A stretch of DNA of 64,000 nucleotides from Sphingomonadales bacterium UBA656 (lineage in GTDB: Bacteria > Pseudomonadota > Alphaproteobacteria > Sphingomonadales > Sphingomonadaceae). Within the stretch, counting starts at the first letter, position 1, and each line of letters begins with the position of its first letter. The stretch spans positions 47,881 to 111,880 of the forward strand of contig DBOC01000010.1 of assembly GCA_002299895.1 (NCBI GenBank), given 5' to 3'. Below the pieces are notes generated by a model. It was not told where the DNA came from, ran no database searches, and worked only from the letters and a program-made list of their open reading frames with translations. Below are positions 1 to 8,446 of the stretch, piece by piece. A program made the translations under genes and the position numbers.

Positions 1-146
1 CGATGATGAGCACATTGCGCAACGACGCGGCGCTGGAGATTTACAAGACGCAAGGCGCAACGCCAGAGCGTCTGATGATCGCAGGCGGTTTTGCCGAAGT
101 GAACGCAGCCGGCCTGACTATATTAGCAGAACGCGTCGACGCTTAA
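1..146 (+). CDS. atpC: F1Fo ATP synthase epsilon subunit, C-terminal fragment
   Basis: Only the last 47 residues are in the window; the gene begins to the left and ends at TAA 144-146. The visible sequence contains the conserved GGFAEVN turn followed by a hydrophobic strand and LAERVDA, which is the end of the N-terminal beta-sandwich of epsilon. The protein stops right there. The C-terminal helical hairpin of the longer E. coli type is absent, as in many sphingomonads. Epsilon belongs to the central stalk of F1 and couples rotation to catalysis. The remaining atp genes are presumably to the left. The assignment rests on a short stretch but a characteristic one. Confidence 0.85.
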   Translation, partial: MMSTLRNDAALEIYKTQGATPERLMIAGGFAEVNAAGLTILAERVDA

Positions 147-170
147 GCTTCGCGCGTTTGCTGCGCTTAT

Positions 171-656
171 TTACAGCGCCTCATCGCCCCAGATACGGGA
201 CGTTTCGATATAGCCGTAGCGACCATTGGTTTCAAAACGGCAATATCCCTTTTCGCATTCGTCAATGATACCGACCACACCGGGTTCAACGCGCCATGAA
301 ATATGCGCATTGGCTTGCGGCGTGTCCCGCAATGTGGCGATGCCTTTACCAATAACGATGGCGGTTTGCGTGGGGCTTAACAACCGAACGTGCAGCCAGC
401 CTTGGTCACCATCGGGGTCTTGAACCTTGCGCCATACGCTGTGAACCGCAACGACCTTCACCGGCAAATTTTGTCTTTTGTAAACCCATGTAACAGGAAA
501 TTCAGTGCTCGGCCCTGTGCGCATGCGGGCTTCAGGTTTCTGAATAGACGCCCAATAAGGCGGCGTGCGCTGCGTCTGTCCAGCGGCAGATGCCGCACCC
601 AAGAGCGCGAGCACCAAGGCGCCGAACCGCACTATCGATTTGTTCTGATGAACCAT
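171..656 (-). CDS. Exported SH3-like domain protein
   Basis: Encodes about 161 residues. A short basic start is followed by a hydrophobic segment (RFGALVLALLGAASA), read as a signal peptide for export to the periplasm. The mature part has two SH3-like stretches: one around MRTGPSTEFPVTWVY and QGWLHVRLL, and a second ending in YGYIETSRIWG. This pattern matches the bacterial SH3_4 family, often linked to cell-wall or envelope functions, but no enzyme domain is attached. Three in-frame ATGs lie upstream of the chosen one (to 707). The chosen start gives the most normal signal peptide, but its ribosome binding site is weak. The gene is convergent with atpC. Confidence 0.75.
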   Translation of the reverse strand: MVHQNKSIVRFGALVLALLGAASAAGQTQRTPPYWASIQKPEARMRTGPSTEFPVTWVYKRQNLPVKVVAVHSVWRKVQDPDGDQGWLHVRLLSPTQTAIVIGKGIATLRDTPQANAHISWRVEPGVVGIIDECEKGYCRFETNGRYGYIETSRIWGDEAL

Positions 657-751
657 ATTCTTTACCATCGTTCGCATCGTATAAGGCAAGCGTTGCGACA
701 AGCGCAACCATCCTGTCTTGACCTAGCCGCGAATTCCGCTTTAGTCAGTCC

Positions 752-1750
752 ATGCCAGAACTTAGCCGCATCGAACGTCCGTCCATTCGCGTTACACGCA
801 GTTTATTGCCTGCGGTCGAAAAACGCATGGCGGAGCTGTTTGACGCCAAATTCAATGCCGACGACACCCCGCTCAGCCGGGACGCACTAGTGGCTGCAAT
901 GGCCGATTGCGACGTACTGGTGCCAACGGTTACCGACAGCATCGATGCAGATGTCATCGCTGCCGCCCCGCCACGGCTCAAACTCATCGCCAGCTATGGC
1001 GCGGGCGTCAATCATATCGATTTGGCCGCAGCGAAGGCGAAGGGCATCATGGTTACGAACACGCCTGGGGTGTTCACCGATGATACCGCCGACCTGACAA
1101 TGGCGCTTATCCTCAACGTCCCCCGCCGCCTTGGCGAGGGACATCGTGCGATGCGCAACGGCGAATGGCGCGGCTGGAGCCCCACTGGGATGCTTGGTCA
1201 CCGGATTGGCGGTAAGACTTTGGGCATCATCGGGCTTGGCCGCATTGGTGAGGCCGTGGCGATACGCGCTAAGGCCTTTGGCCTCAACATCATCTATAAT
1301 AAGCGCAACCGCCTGCCCGCCAGTGTCGAGGATGAGCTGGGAATCATTTTTGAACCCGACATTGACCGGCTCGTGGCGCGGTCGGACATTATCAGCCTGC
1401 ATTGCCCGTTAACCGCAGAAACCAACAAGATCATCAATGCCGACCGCATCGCGCAGATGAAAGCAGACGCCTATATCATCAATAGCTCGCGCGGGGAGTT
1501 GATCGACGAAGATGCGTTGATTGACGCATTGGAGTCGGGCCGCATCGCGGGCGCCGGCTTGGACGTCTACACGCATGAGCCAGCGGTGGATTCGCGGCTG
1601 TTCAACATTCCCAATGTTGTGTTGCTTCCCCATTTGGGCAGCGCGACTTTTGAGGGCAGAGAAGCCTCGGGCGAACGCGTCATTACCAATATCCGCATGT
1701 GGGCAGACGGGCATAGACCGCCAGATCAAGTCCTCGACGGCTGGCAATAA
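752..1750 (+). CDS. D-isomer-specific 2-hydroxyacid dehydrogenase (glyoxylate/hydroxypyruvate reductase type)
   Basis: A 332-residue enzyme of the D-2-hydroxyacid dehydrogenase family, which reduces 2-oxoacids such as glyoxylate or hydroxypyruvate with NAD(P)H. The nucleotide-binding motif GLGRIG is at residues 161-166. The catalytic triad is visible: Arg247 in SSRGELIDEDAL, Glu276 in THEPAV and His294 in LPHLGSAT. Substrate-binding domain segments SYGAGVNHID and TNTPGVFTDDTAD also fit. The exact substrate cannot be read from sequence; glyoxylate reductase is the best guess from overall pattern. The gene stands alone between an opposite-strand SH3 gene and amt. Confidence 0.88.
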   Translation: MPELSRIERPSIRVTRSLLPAVEKRMAELFDAKFNADDTPLSRDALVAAMADCDVLVPTVTDSIDADVIAAAPPRLKLIASYGAGVNHIDLAAAKAKGIMVTNTPGVFTDDTADLTMALILNVPRRLGEGHRAMRNGEWRGWSPTGMLGHRIGGKTLGIIGLGRIGEAVAIRAKAFGLNIIYNKRNRLPASVEDELGIIFEPDIDRLVARSDIISLHCPLTAETNKIINADRIAQMKADAYIINSSRGELIDEDALIDALESGRIAGAGLDVYTHEPAVDSRLFNIPNVVLLPHLGSATFEGREASGERVITNIRMWADGHRPPDQVLDGWQ

Positions 1751-1852
1751 GCAATATTGTTTTCATAGCGGCATGTTCACCGAAATTTTGTGCATTGAGC
1801 CTTCGGTTTTGCGCGCCTAGAGACTGGTCCCGAACCGGGGGGCTACACGATC

Positions 1853-3163
1853 ATGATTTCAAAAATTATAATGCCAGCGCTGCTGATAAATAGTTTGGCC
1901 GCCGCGCCTGCATTTGCACAAAATGCGGTTGTCGCATTGCCTGAAGCCAACAGCGGCGACAGCGCATGGATTTTGACCGCGTCGGCGCTTGTCCTGATGA
2001 TGACATTGCCGGGGCTCGCATTGTTTTACGGCGGTTTGGTGCGGGCCAAGAATTTCCTTTCGGTGTTGGTCCAATGCGGCGCAGTGGCCGCTTTGGCATC
2101 AGTCCTCTGGATCGTGATTGGCTATAGCCTTGCCTTTTCCGCCAATGGCAACGGCTTCATTGGTTCTTTTGAAAACGTCATGTTTAATGGCCTGCTAACG
2201 TCCATCCGGGACGGCCAGACAACGGGTGAGTTGGCCTTTGCTTTGTTCCAGATGACTTTTGCCATCATCACCCCTGCCCTTATTGTGGGCGCTTGGGTGG
2301 AGCGGGCACGCTTTGGCTGGGTGGTCGCATTCAGCGGCTTATGGTCGCTTATCGTCTATGTTCCAGTGACGCGCTGGGTTTGGGGTAGCGGATTCTTGGC
2401 CGATCAAGGCGTTATCGATTTTGCCGGTGGCATTGTCGTGCATACCACTGCAGGCGTTTCCGCGCTCGTGGTGGCCCTGATGCTCGGCAAGCGTATTGGG
2501 TTCCCAAGAACGCTCATGTTGCCCCACAGCCCCGCGCTAACAGTCGCCGGGGCCGGATTATTATGGGTGGGCTGGTTCGGCTTTAACGGCGGCTCTGCCT
2601 TGGCTGCAAACGACTTGGCGGCAAGTGCCATTATCAACACCCATGTCGGTGCATCGGTGGCGGCATTGGTCTGGTTGCTCATCGAACGGATAAAGGTGGG
2701 TAAGGCAACCGCGGTGGGCTTTGCGACCGGCGCTGTTGCTGGACTTGCAACTATTACGCCGGCGGCTGGCGCGATTGGCCCTGGCGGCGCAATCATTCTG
2801 GGTATATTGGCGGCTGTGATCTGCTTTTGGTTTGTTGGCCTTATCAAAGGCACGCTGAAAATTGACGACTCACTCGACGTGTTCGCGGTGCACGGCGTCG
2901 GCGGCATATTGGGTTCGATGTTACTCGCTATTTTTGCAAGCGAGGCTTTGGGCGGCGCAGGCTATGCAGAAGGCACCGATATGGCATCGCAGCTTTGGGC
3001 GCAGTTCAAGGGCGTCTTTATTGTCGCGGCCTATTCCGCGGTGGCGACAGTTATCATTGGTTATCTGGTGTCGGCGATATTGCCCATGCGCGTGAGCGAG
3101 GATCAGGAACGCGACGGGCTCGACATTTCAAGCCATGGTGAAAGAGCTTGGGATCTGGATTAA
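1853..3163 (+). CDS. amt: Ammonium transporter (Amt/MEP/Rh family)
   Basis: A 436-residue inner-membrane channel for ammonium uptake. An N-terminal signal-like segment ends near AFAQ (residues 1-23) and about eleven hydrophobic helices follow. The paired pore histidines are present at His197 (IVVHTTAGVS) and His347 (FAVHGVGG). The C-terminal tail carries the conserved DGLDISSHGE segment, which in this family contacts the PII protein GlnK. In many proteobacteria glnK precedes amt, but here the upstream 100 bases hold no such gene, so the PII partner must be elsewhere. No clear sigma-54 promoter was found in that gap. Confidence 0.95.
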   Translation: MISKIIMPALLINSLAAAPAFAQNAVVALPEANSGDSAWILTASALVLMMTLPGLALFYGGLVRAKNFLSVLVQCGAVAALASVLWIVIGYSLAFSANGNGFIGSFENVMFNGLLTSIRDGQTTGELAFALFQMTFAIITPALIVGAWVERARFGWVVAFSGLWSLIVYVPVTRWVWGSGFLADQGVIDFAGGIVVHTTAGVSALVVALMLGKRIGFPRTLMLPHSPALTVAGAGLLWVGWFGFNGGSALAANDLAASAIINTHVGASVAALVWLLIERIKVGKATAVGFATGAVAGLATITPAAGAIGPGGAIILGILAAVICFWFVGLIKGTLKIDDSLDVFAVHGVGGILGSMLLAIFASEALGGAGYAEGTDMASQLWAQFKGVFIVAAYSAVATVIIGYLVSAILPMRVSEDQERDGLDISSHGERAWDLD

Positions 3164-3191
3164 AAAAATGGCGGGGTGTGATGCCCCGCCA
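3162..3191 (-). terminator. Rho-independent terminator for the nitronate monooxygenase gene
   Basis: An 8-bp perfect hairpin (3169-3176 with 3184-3191, arms TGGCGGGG/CCCCGCCA, 7-base loop) is preceded on the plus strand by seven A residues, which read as a T-tract on the minus strand. It lies about 50 bases past the stop of the minus-strand gene at 3242. It abuts the amt stop codon, so it may also slow transcription from the left, but the plus strand lacks a T-tract. Confidence 0.8.
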
Positions 3192-3241
3192 AATCCTTAA
3201 CAGTTTCATCGGGCCTGACCCGTCAGCGACACCAAAAGGTG

Positions 3242-4645
3242 TCAGTCACCCGTTAACAGTCGATCCATCAACTGCTGCACCGTCGGGACAAAGCCGTTTG
3301 AATAAAATGGATCTTTCCCGAACAAATAAGCGCTGTGTCCGGCGAACATGAGATTTTCATCAATGGGCGCGCCATGTGCGATGTTTTGCAGCGCCTTTTG
3401 AATGCAAAAGCTGCGCGGGTCCGCAAGGCGGCCTGTGGAGTTATTGTCATGGTCCTTCCACGAGGAAAAACCGCAATGCGACAAACATCCCATGCAATCC
3501 TTTTGATCCTTTCGGATAACGTCACCCGATGAGGGCGTTACAAATACAAGCGAGTTGTCGGGCGTTTTCAGCGCGACAGTAAATCCGCGCGCATCCCATT
3601 CGCGCGCCTTCATCAGGTCAGCTTGGGTTACCCAGAAATTCTTACCCTTCACCCCAACATCCAATTGTGCCGTATGTTCGGCGTCGGCGGCTTGCACAAA
3701 CGGAATCTGACGCTCCGAACGGGCTTGAAGCTCCTGTAGAAACGGATTGATTACCGCGCTGGAATAAAAGCCCGTGGGCGAAAATTGATGGAGCAAAACG
3801 CCGTCTTCCGGAATTTTGGTAAGCGCATCTTTCCAACCCGTTGGTATCGGGCTTTCTTGCGTCAACAACGGACGTGTTCCCAATTGGAACGCAATCTGCC
3901 CCAATTCGGGATTATCAATCCAGTCGTTCCAGTCACGCAAGAACCAGACACCGCCCGCCATAACGATGGGCACATCATCCGAAATGCCTTCAACGCGCAT
4001 CACATCGCGCAAGGCCTTTACGCGGGGATAGGGGTCTTCAGGGCTACGCGGGTCTTCGGCATTGGACAGGCCATTGTGCCCGCCGGCGAGCCACGGATCT
4101 TCATAGACAACCGCACCGAGCCATTCAGGCACCTTGTGATAGGCACGCTTCCACAAAGCGCGGAAGGCGCGGGCGGAGCTGACGATCGGCAGATAGTAAA
4201 CGCCATATTGGGCGGCAATTTCGGATAGCTTATATGGCATACCCGCACCGCAGGTGACGCCCGTGACCATACCTTTGGTTGCTTCAAGGATGCCGTGCAA
4301 GATGCGCTGGGCACCGCCCATTTCCCACAAAACGTTGATGTTAATCGCGCCGCGCCCATTCGATATTTCGTGCGCGAGTTTAACCTGTGCAATGCCGCCG
4401 CGAATGCCATAGGCGACAAGTTCCTCATGCCGTTCGGCACGGGTTTTACCCAGGAAGACTTGCGGGATCATGACGCCATTTTCATCATAGCTGTCGGCAT
4501 TTACCGCCGATACGGTACCAATGCCGCCTGCCGCAGCCCACGCGCCGGAGCTTGCATGATTGGTTGCCGCAACGCCCTTGCCGCCTTCGACCAATGGCCA
4601 TACTTCACGGCCACCATAGATAATGGGTTTCAGACCCTTGAACAC
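3242..4645 (-). CDS. NAD(P)H-dependent flavin oxidoreductase, nitronate monooxygenase family, with C-terminal cysteine cluster
   Basis: A 467-residue protein of the nitronate monooxygenase (2-nitropropane dioxygenase-like) TIM-barrel family, which uses FMN. Barrel segments such as GVTCGAGMPYKL and PIVMAGGVWFLRDW support the call. It is longer than the common form of roughly 320-350 residues. The extra C-terminal region carries Cys384, Cys387, Cys391 and Cys414 (pattern C-x2-C-x3-C-x22-C), a possible metal or Fe-S site. The start is GTG with AGGGG eight bases upstream. Physiological substrate is unknown; the general family role is oxidation of nitronates or related electron transfer. A terminator follows. 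Confidence 0.8.
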   Translation of the reverse strand: MFKGLKPIIYGGREVWPLVEGGKGVAATNHASSGAWAAAGGIGTVSAVNADSYDENGVMIPQVFLGKTRAERHEELVAYGIRGGIAQVKLAHEISNGRGAININVLWEMGGAQRILHGILEATKGMVTGVTCGAGMPYKLSEIAAQYGVYYLPIVSSARAFRALWKRAYHKVPEWLGAVVYEDPWLAGGHNGLSNAEDPRSPEDPYPRVKALRDVMRVEGISDDVPIVMAGGVWFLRDWNDWIDNPELGQIAFQLGTRPLLTQESPIPTGWKDALTKIPEDGVLLHQFSPTGFYSSAVINPFLQELQARSERQIPFVQAADAEHTAQLDVGVKGKNFWVTQADLMKAREWDARGFTVALKTPDNSLVFVTPSSGDVIRKDQKDCMGCLSHCGFSSWKDHDNNSTGRLADPRSFCIQKALQNIAHGAPIDENLMFAGHSAYLFGKDPFYSNGFVPTVQQLMDRLLTGD

Positions 4646-4719
4646 AAATATTACCCCTAAAAACTCTTGTCTAACGCACCGTGCAGGGCGCTTCTGACGG
4701 TCGGCGCTATCGCAAATGT

Positions 4720-5868
4720 TCAGCTTTGTCGCGCAAAATCGGCACGTTTCATGACAGACCCGTAAAGCTGCCGATAGCGTGCAAACATCGTCTCCTCATC
4801 ATATTGAGAACAGGCCAATAATCGGTTTGCACTACCCAATGATGCACGAAGCGCCGCATCTTTTGCGAGACCACTTATCGCACCGGCCAAGGCGTCCTCA
4901 TCAGAGCGAGGAACGATAAATGGCCGGTTCTCGCGCGCGACAATGCTGCGGATATCGCCAACATCGGTGGACACAATAGGCAGCGCGCTGGTCATCGCTT
5001 CAACCAGTGACACGGGATATTGTTCGCTATCGGACGACAACGCAAAAATGTCGAACAATCGGATAAAACGGGCTGGATCGCGCAAATATCCGGGCATCAT
5101 CAACCGGTCCGTTATGCCAAGCCGCATGGCCTCTGATAAGATGACATCACGGTCAGGCCCCTCGCCCACAATGGCAAGCCGGATATTGGGGCCAGCCGCC
5201 GCAACCGCACGCACGAGCCGAGGCAAATTCTTAATCGATTGCAGCCCGGCGATGGTGCCAACGACAATTTCCCCATCACGTTTCTGAAAACCCGGAAAAG
5301 AGCCGCGTTGCGGGCGGCGATCATAATGTCCGGTATCAATGCCATTGGGAAAACGCGCGATTTTCTCCAGCGGCTGATGCCAAACAGTTCGGGCAATCTG
5401 CTCGAGCGATTTGGATGGCACAACAAGCGTGTCCGACCTTTGCAATGCAATGGTGCGGAACCAATTGCGCTGCCATTTGAGCTTATCAACCTCATCCGGC
5501 TCAAATCCGTCCTCATGATGGATCAACGGCGGCAATTTCATGCTGCGCGTAAACAAGGTATGCGCCATGACCCCGTCCATCGCGCCAAAATTGTAACTCA
5601 GCACAAGGTCAAATTTCTTCATATAGCTGGCCAAACGGCGATAACGCCCCATGCTCGGCATTCCGGTGAGCGCAGGTGCTGCGTCTTTGGGAAAACTTAT
5701 CTTAACGCGCCGATCAATCATATCTGCCGCGCCAAAGGCATCGCTTGCTGCCGACAAAAGCACATGTTCGGCTTGCCCGCCAAAATGGTTTATCAGGCGA
5801 ACCGTGCGCGACTGCTGATCACCTAAGTCAAAGCTGCTATGCAAATGCAGGATGCGAACCGCTGCCAT
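4720..5868 (-). CDS. Glycosyltransferase family 4 (group 1)
   Basis: A 382-residue GT-B fold glycosyltransferase, likely moving a sugar from a nucleotide-sugar to an envelope or exopolysaccharide acceptor. The N-terminus RILHLHSSFDLGDQQ resembles the acceptor-side opening of this family. The C-terminal donor-site region has GEGPDRDVI, a hydrophobic FALSSD strand, and the E-x7-E type motif in SEQYPVSLVEAM followed by PIVSTDVGD. The ATG at 5868 has GAGAAAGG just upstream and is preferred over an in-frame GTG at 5889. No polysaccharide genes surround it, so sugar and acceptor cannot be assigned. It is divergent from selO. Confidence 0.82.
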   Translation of the reverse strand: MAAVRILHLHSSFDLGDQQSRTVRLINHFGGQAEHVLLSAASDAFGAADMIDRRVKISFPKDAAPALTGMPSMGRYRRLASYMKKFDLVLSYNFGAMDGVMAHTLFTRSMKLPPLIHHEDGFEPDEVDKLKWQRNWFRTIALQRSDTLVVPSKSLEQIARTVWHQPLEKIARFPNGIDTGHYDRRPQRGSFPGFQKRDGEIVVGTIAGLQSIKNLPRLVRAVAAAGPNIRLAIVGEGPDRDVILSEAMRLGITDRLMMPGYLRDPARFIRLFDIFALSSDSEQYPVSLVEAMTSALPIVSTDVGDIRSIVARENRPFIVPRSDEDALAGAISGLAKDAALRASLGSANRLLACSQYDEETMFARYRQLYGSVMKRADFARQS

Positions 5869-5905
5869 ACTTGCCTTTCTCTTTTCCACCGCCCAGATGC
5901 GTTAG

Positions 5906-7294
5906 ATGAATATGAAACCCTTCCCCTCCCCCTACCGCGCAGATCCGCAAATCGCCAGTCTTGGTGCGAAAATTGGTGATGCTGTCCGCCCTGCAAACTT
6001 TCCGGAGACGATCTTGCGCTTTCGTAACGATCGTTGGGCGGCGACAGTCGGCCTTGCGGACTATGATGACGCCGCCTGGGTCCGCCATTTTGGTCGTTTT
6101 GAACCGCTGCCAGACAATATGCCTGAGCCGCTGGCATTGCGCTATCATGGGCATCAATTTCGCGTTTATAATCCCGACATTGGTGATGGTCGCGGCTTCC
6201 TATTTGCGCAGATGCGCGATGGCGATGGTCGCCTGTTGGATTTGGCAACCAAGGGATCGGGTACCACGCCCTATAGCCGGCGTGGCGACGGCCGGTTGAC
6301 GCTAAAAGGGGGCGTGCGCGAGATATTGGCAACCGAGATGCTCGAGGCTTTGGGAGTCAACACCTCAAAGACTTTTTCGATCATTGAAACCGGTGAGCAA
6401 CTGATCCGCGGCGATGAGCCATCCCCGACACGATCAGCGGTCATGGTGCGTTTGAGCCATAGCCATATCCGTATTGGCAGTTTCCAGCGCGTGGCCGCCG
6501 AGGGCGATGCCGAATTCATGCAGCAGCTTATCGCTTACTGCCTGACGCAGCTTTATGATGTCGCCCCGGCGGAAAATTCCGCAGCACAGTTGCTTGGGCT
6601 GGCGGTGGAACGGGTGGCCGATTTGGCAGCATCCTATATGGTCGCTGGCTTTGTCCATGGCGTACTGAATACCGACAATATCAATATCACCGGCGAAAGC
6701 TTCGATTATGGACCTTGGCGCTTCACTGAATATTGGGACCCGCAATTCACCGCGGCTTATTTCGATGAATCCGGACTTTATGCGTTCGGAAGACAGGCCG
6801 AGGCGCTGCATTGGAATTTGGGGCAGTTGGCCGTAGCGCTGCGTTTGGTATCGGACGCGCCTCCGTTGATTGCGGCGCTGGAGCGTTTTCCGGGCCTCTA
6901 TCAGCAGGCGGTTATTCGGCGTTTCCTCTGGCGTCTGGGCATAGCATCGCGTGGAGAGACGCTGGACAGACAATTGGTCGAAGCCGCAGAACGTGCGATG
7001 TCGCGCGAGAAAATTGCAATCGATCAATTCTTCTATCTTTATCGATATGGCAAGTCGGACGCAGGCGAAACCCCCGGCGAATATCAATTGGCCTTTGCCA
7101 CTTTGTTGCGTGATTATGCGCCAGTCGAAGGGCAGCGTCACGATTATTGGACGAAAGGCGCGATTTGTTCGATGTTGATCCAAGAGGTAGAAGATATTTG
7201 GCAAGCCATATCCGAAAGCGATGACTGGGAACCGCTACAGCGCAAAATCGATATTATTCACGAGATGGGGCAAGCCCATCTAACGCAAAGCTGA
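5906..7294 (+). CDS. selO: Protein adenylyltransferase SelO (YdiU family)
   Basis: A 462-residue member of the SelO/YdiU pseudokinase family, which transfers AMP from ATP to protein hydroxyl groups and is linked to redox stress. Visible family motifs are ALRYHGHQFRVYNP, TKGSGTTPYSRRGDGRLTLKG (in part the nucleotide-binding region) and the metal-binding segment HGVLNTDNINITG followed by FDYGPW. Length matches bacterial SelO (about 480 residues). The C-terminal selenocysteine or cysteine motif of some eukaryotic members is not seen; the protein ends in AHLTQS. It is a single gene, divergent from the glycosyltransferase. Confidence 0.92.
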   Translation: MNMKPFPSPYRADPQIASLGAKIGDAVRPANFPETILRFRNDRWAATVGLADYDDAAWVRHFGRFEPLPDNMPEPLALRYHGHQFRVYNPDIGDGRGFLFAQMRDGDGRLLDLATKGSGTTPYSRRGDGRLTLKGGVREILATEMLEALGVNTSKTFSIIETGEQLIRGDEPSPTRSAVMVRLSHSHIRIGSFQRVAAEGDAEFMQQLIAYCLTQLYDVAPAENSAAQLLGLAVERVADLAASYMVAGFVHGVLNTDNINITGESFDYGPWRFTEYWDPQFTAAYFDESGLYAFGRQAEALHWNLGQLAVALRLVSDAPPLIAALERFPGLYQQAVIRRFLWRLGIASRGETLDRQLVEAAERAMSREKIAIDQFFYLYRYGKSDAGETPGEYQLAFATLLRDYAPVEGQRHDYWTKGAICSMLIQEVEDIWQAISESDDWEPLQRKIDIIHEMGQAHLTQS

Positions 7295-7384
7295 TTGCCG
7301 CAGGATAATAGGCTAAAGTTCTTCTAAACCTTGGCCAACTTATCCTGATTTGATGCTGGCGCCTCATTGGCCCATCATAGCAAG

Positions 7385-8152
7385 ATGGAACAAGCACGTG
7401 TATATTTGGTAGGCGCGGGTCCGGGTGACCCAGAACTGCTGACGGTTAAGGCCGTTCGGTTGATTTCGAGCGCGGACGTAGTGGTGCATGACGGGCTGGT
7501 GGATGACGCAATCATGGCGCTCATAAACCCCGCGGCACGGCTGATTTCCGTCGCCAAAAGCCGCTCACGCCATTCGGTGCCGCAAGGCGGCATCAACGAC
7601 ATACTCATCCGTGAGGCGCAAGCTGGCCATATGGTCGTACGATTGAAAGGCGGCGATCCGTTCATCTTCGGACGCGGCGGCGAAGAGGCAGAGGCCTGCC
7701 GTGACGCAGGCATCGATGTGGAGGTTGTCCCCGGCATTTCTGCCGCGATGGGCGGGGCAGCAGCGACGATGTTGCCGCTAACCCACCGTGATGCCGCCAG
7801 CGCCGTCACATTCGTCGCGGGCCAGTGCAAGGGCCTGACTGACCAAAATTGGGCGGGCCTTGCCGGTAAAGACCGCACTTTGGTTATCTATATGGGCATC
7901 GCAACGGCTTCGGACATTACCGAAAAGCTAATTAGCGATGGCCTATCACCCGACACGCCTGTCGCAGTGTTGGAGCGCGCCACGCGGCCGAATGCCCGCG
8001 CCATGCGCACGATATTGACCGATCTTGGCGACATGATCGCACGCGAAGGCGTTGTTTCGCCCGCGATCATCGTCGTCGGTGATGTCGTCCTGAAATCCGA
8101 TGCCGAAGACCGGCTATTTCATTTTGCCAAACAGGCGGAGAAAATTGCGTGA
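7385..8152 (+). CDS. cobA: Uroporphyrinogen-III C-methyltransferase (SUMT)
   Basis: Encodes about 255 residues that add two SAM-derived methyl groups to uroporphyrinogen III to make precorrin-2, the precursor of siroheme. The family motifs VGAGPGDPELLT near the start and VRLKGGDPFIFGRGGEE in the middle are present. The ATG at 7385 is preferred because it directly precedes the conserved strand; an in-frame start at 7367 adds six residues. It overlaps the next gene by 4 bases. It heads the sulfate-assimilation operon, where siroheme is the cofactor of the downstream sulfite reductase. The CysG dehydrogenase/chelatase half is not fused here. Confidence 0.93.
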   Translation: MEQARVYLVGAGPGDPELLTVKAVRLISSADVVVHDGLVDDAIMALINPAARLISVAKSRSRHSVPQGGINDILIREAQAGHMVVRLKGGDPFIFGRGGEEAEACRDAGIDVEVVPGISAAMGGAAATMLPLTHRDAASAVTFVAGQCKGLTDQNWAGLAGKDRTLVIYMGIATASDITEKLISDGLSPDTPVAVLERATRPNARAMRTILTDLGDMIAREGVVSPAIIVVGDVVLKSDAEDRLFHFAKQAEKIA

Positions 8153-8445
8153 AGTTATTAACGGGAAATGATTTGGTGTCTGGCGCCGTAACATGGTGGA
8201 CGGGCAATGGCTGGTCCATCCATGTCGAAGATGCCGCCGATGTGGGCGAACATGGTGAGGCAATACTGCACGCTGAAGAAGGCGCGCGCCGCGTCAACGC
8301 ACCCTATATCATCGATGCCGTGCCAACCGAAAATGGCCCGCGTCCGGCGCATATTAAGGACCGTATTCGTGCACTTGGGCCAACCGTCCGCACCGACCTC
8401 ACACTAAAACCTGCCGATCCTACGGCTGGCGACTGGATAATCTGA
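8149..8445 (+). CDS. DUF2849 family protein of the sulfite reductase operon
   Basis: A 98-residue soluble protein starting at GTG, overlapping cobA by 4 bases and ending 1 base before cysI. It matches the short DUF2849 family known from alphaproteobacterial sulfate-assimilation operons. Features are TGNGWSIHVEDAADVGEHGEAIL and an acidic/basic mix without cysteines, membrane segments or a signal peptide. Its role is unproven; tight coupling to siroheme synthesis and sulfite reductase suggests it assists reductase assembly, cofactor loading or electron delivery. That is inference from position only. Confidence 0.85.
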   Translation: MKLLTGNDLVSGAVTWWTGNGWSIHVEDAADVGEHGEAILHAEEGARRVNAPYIIDAVPTENGPRPAHIKDRIRALGPTVRTDLTLKPADPTAGDWII

Positions 8446-8446
8446 C

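Noticed and set aside
1751..1852. Sigma-54 (nitrogen-controlled) promoter in front of amt
   Set aside because: No TGGCAC-N5-TTGC element could be found in the gap, and no glnK precedes the gene.
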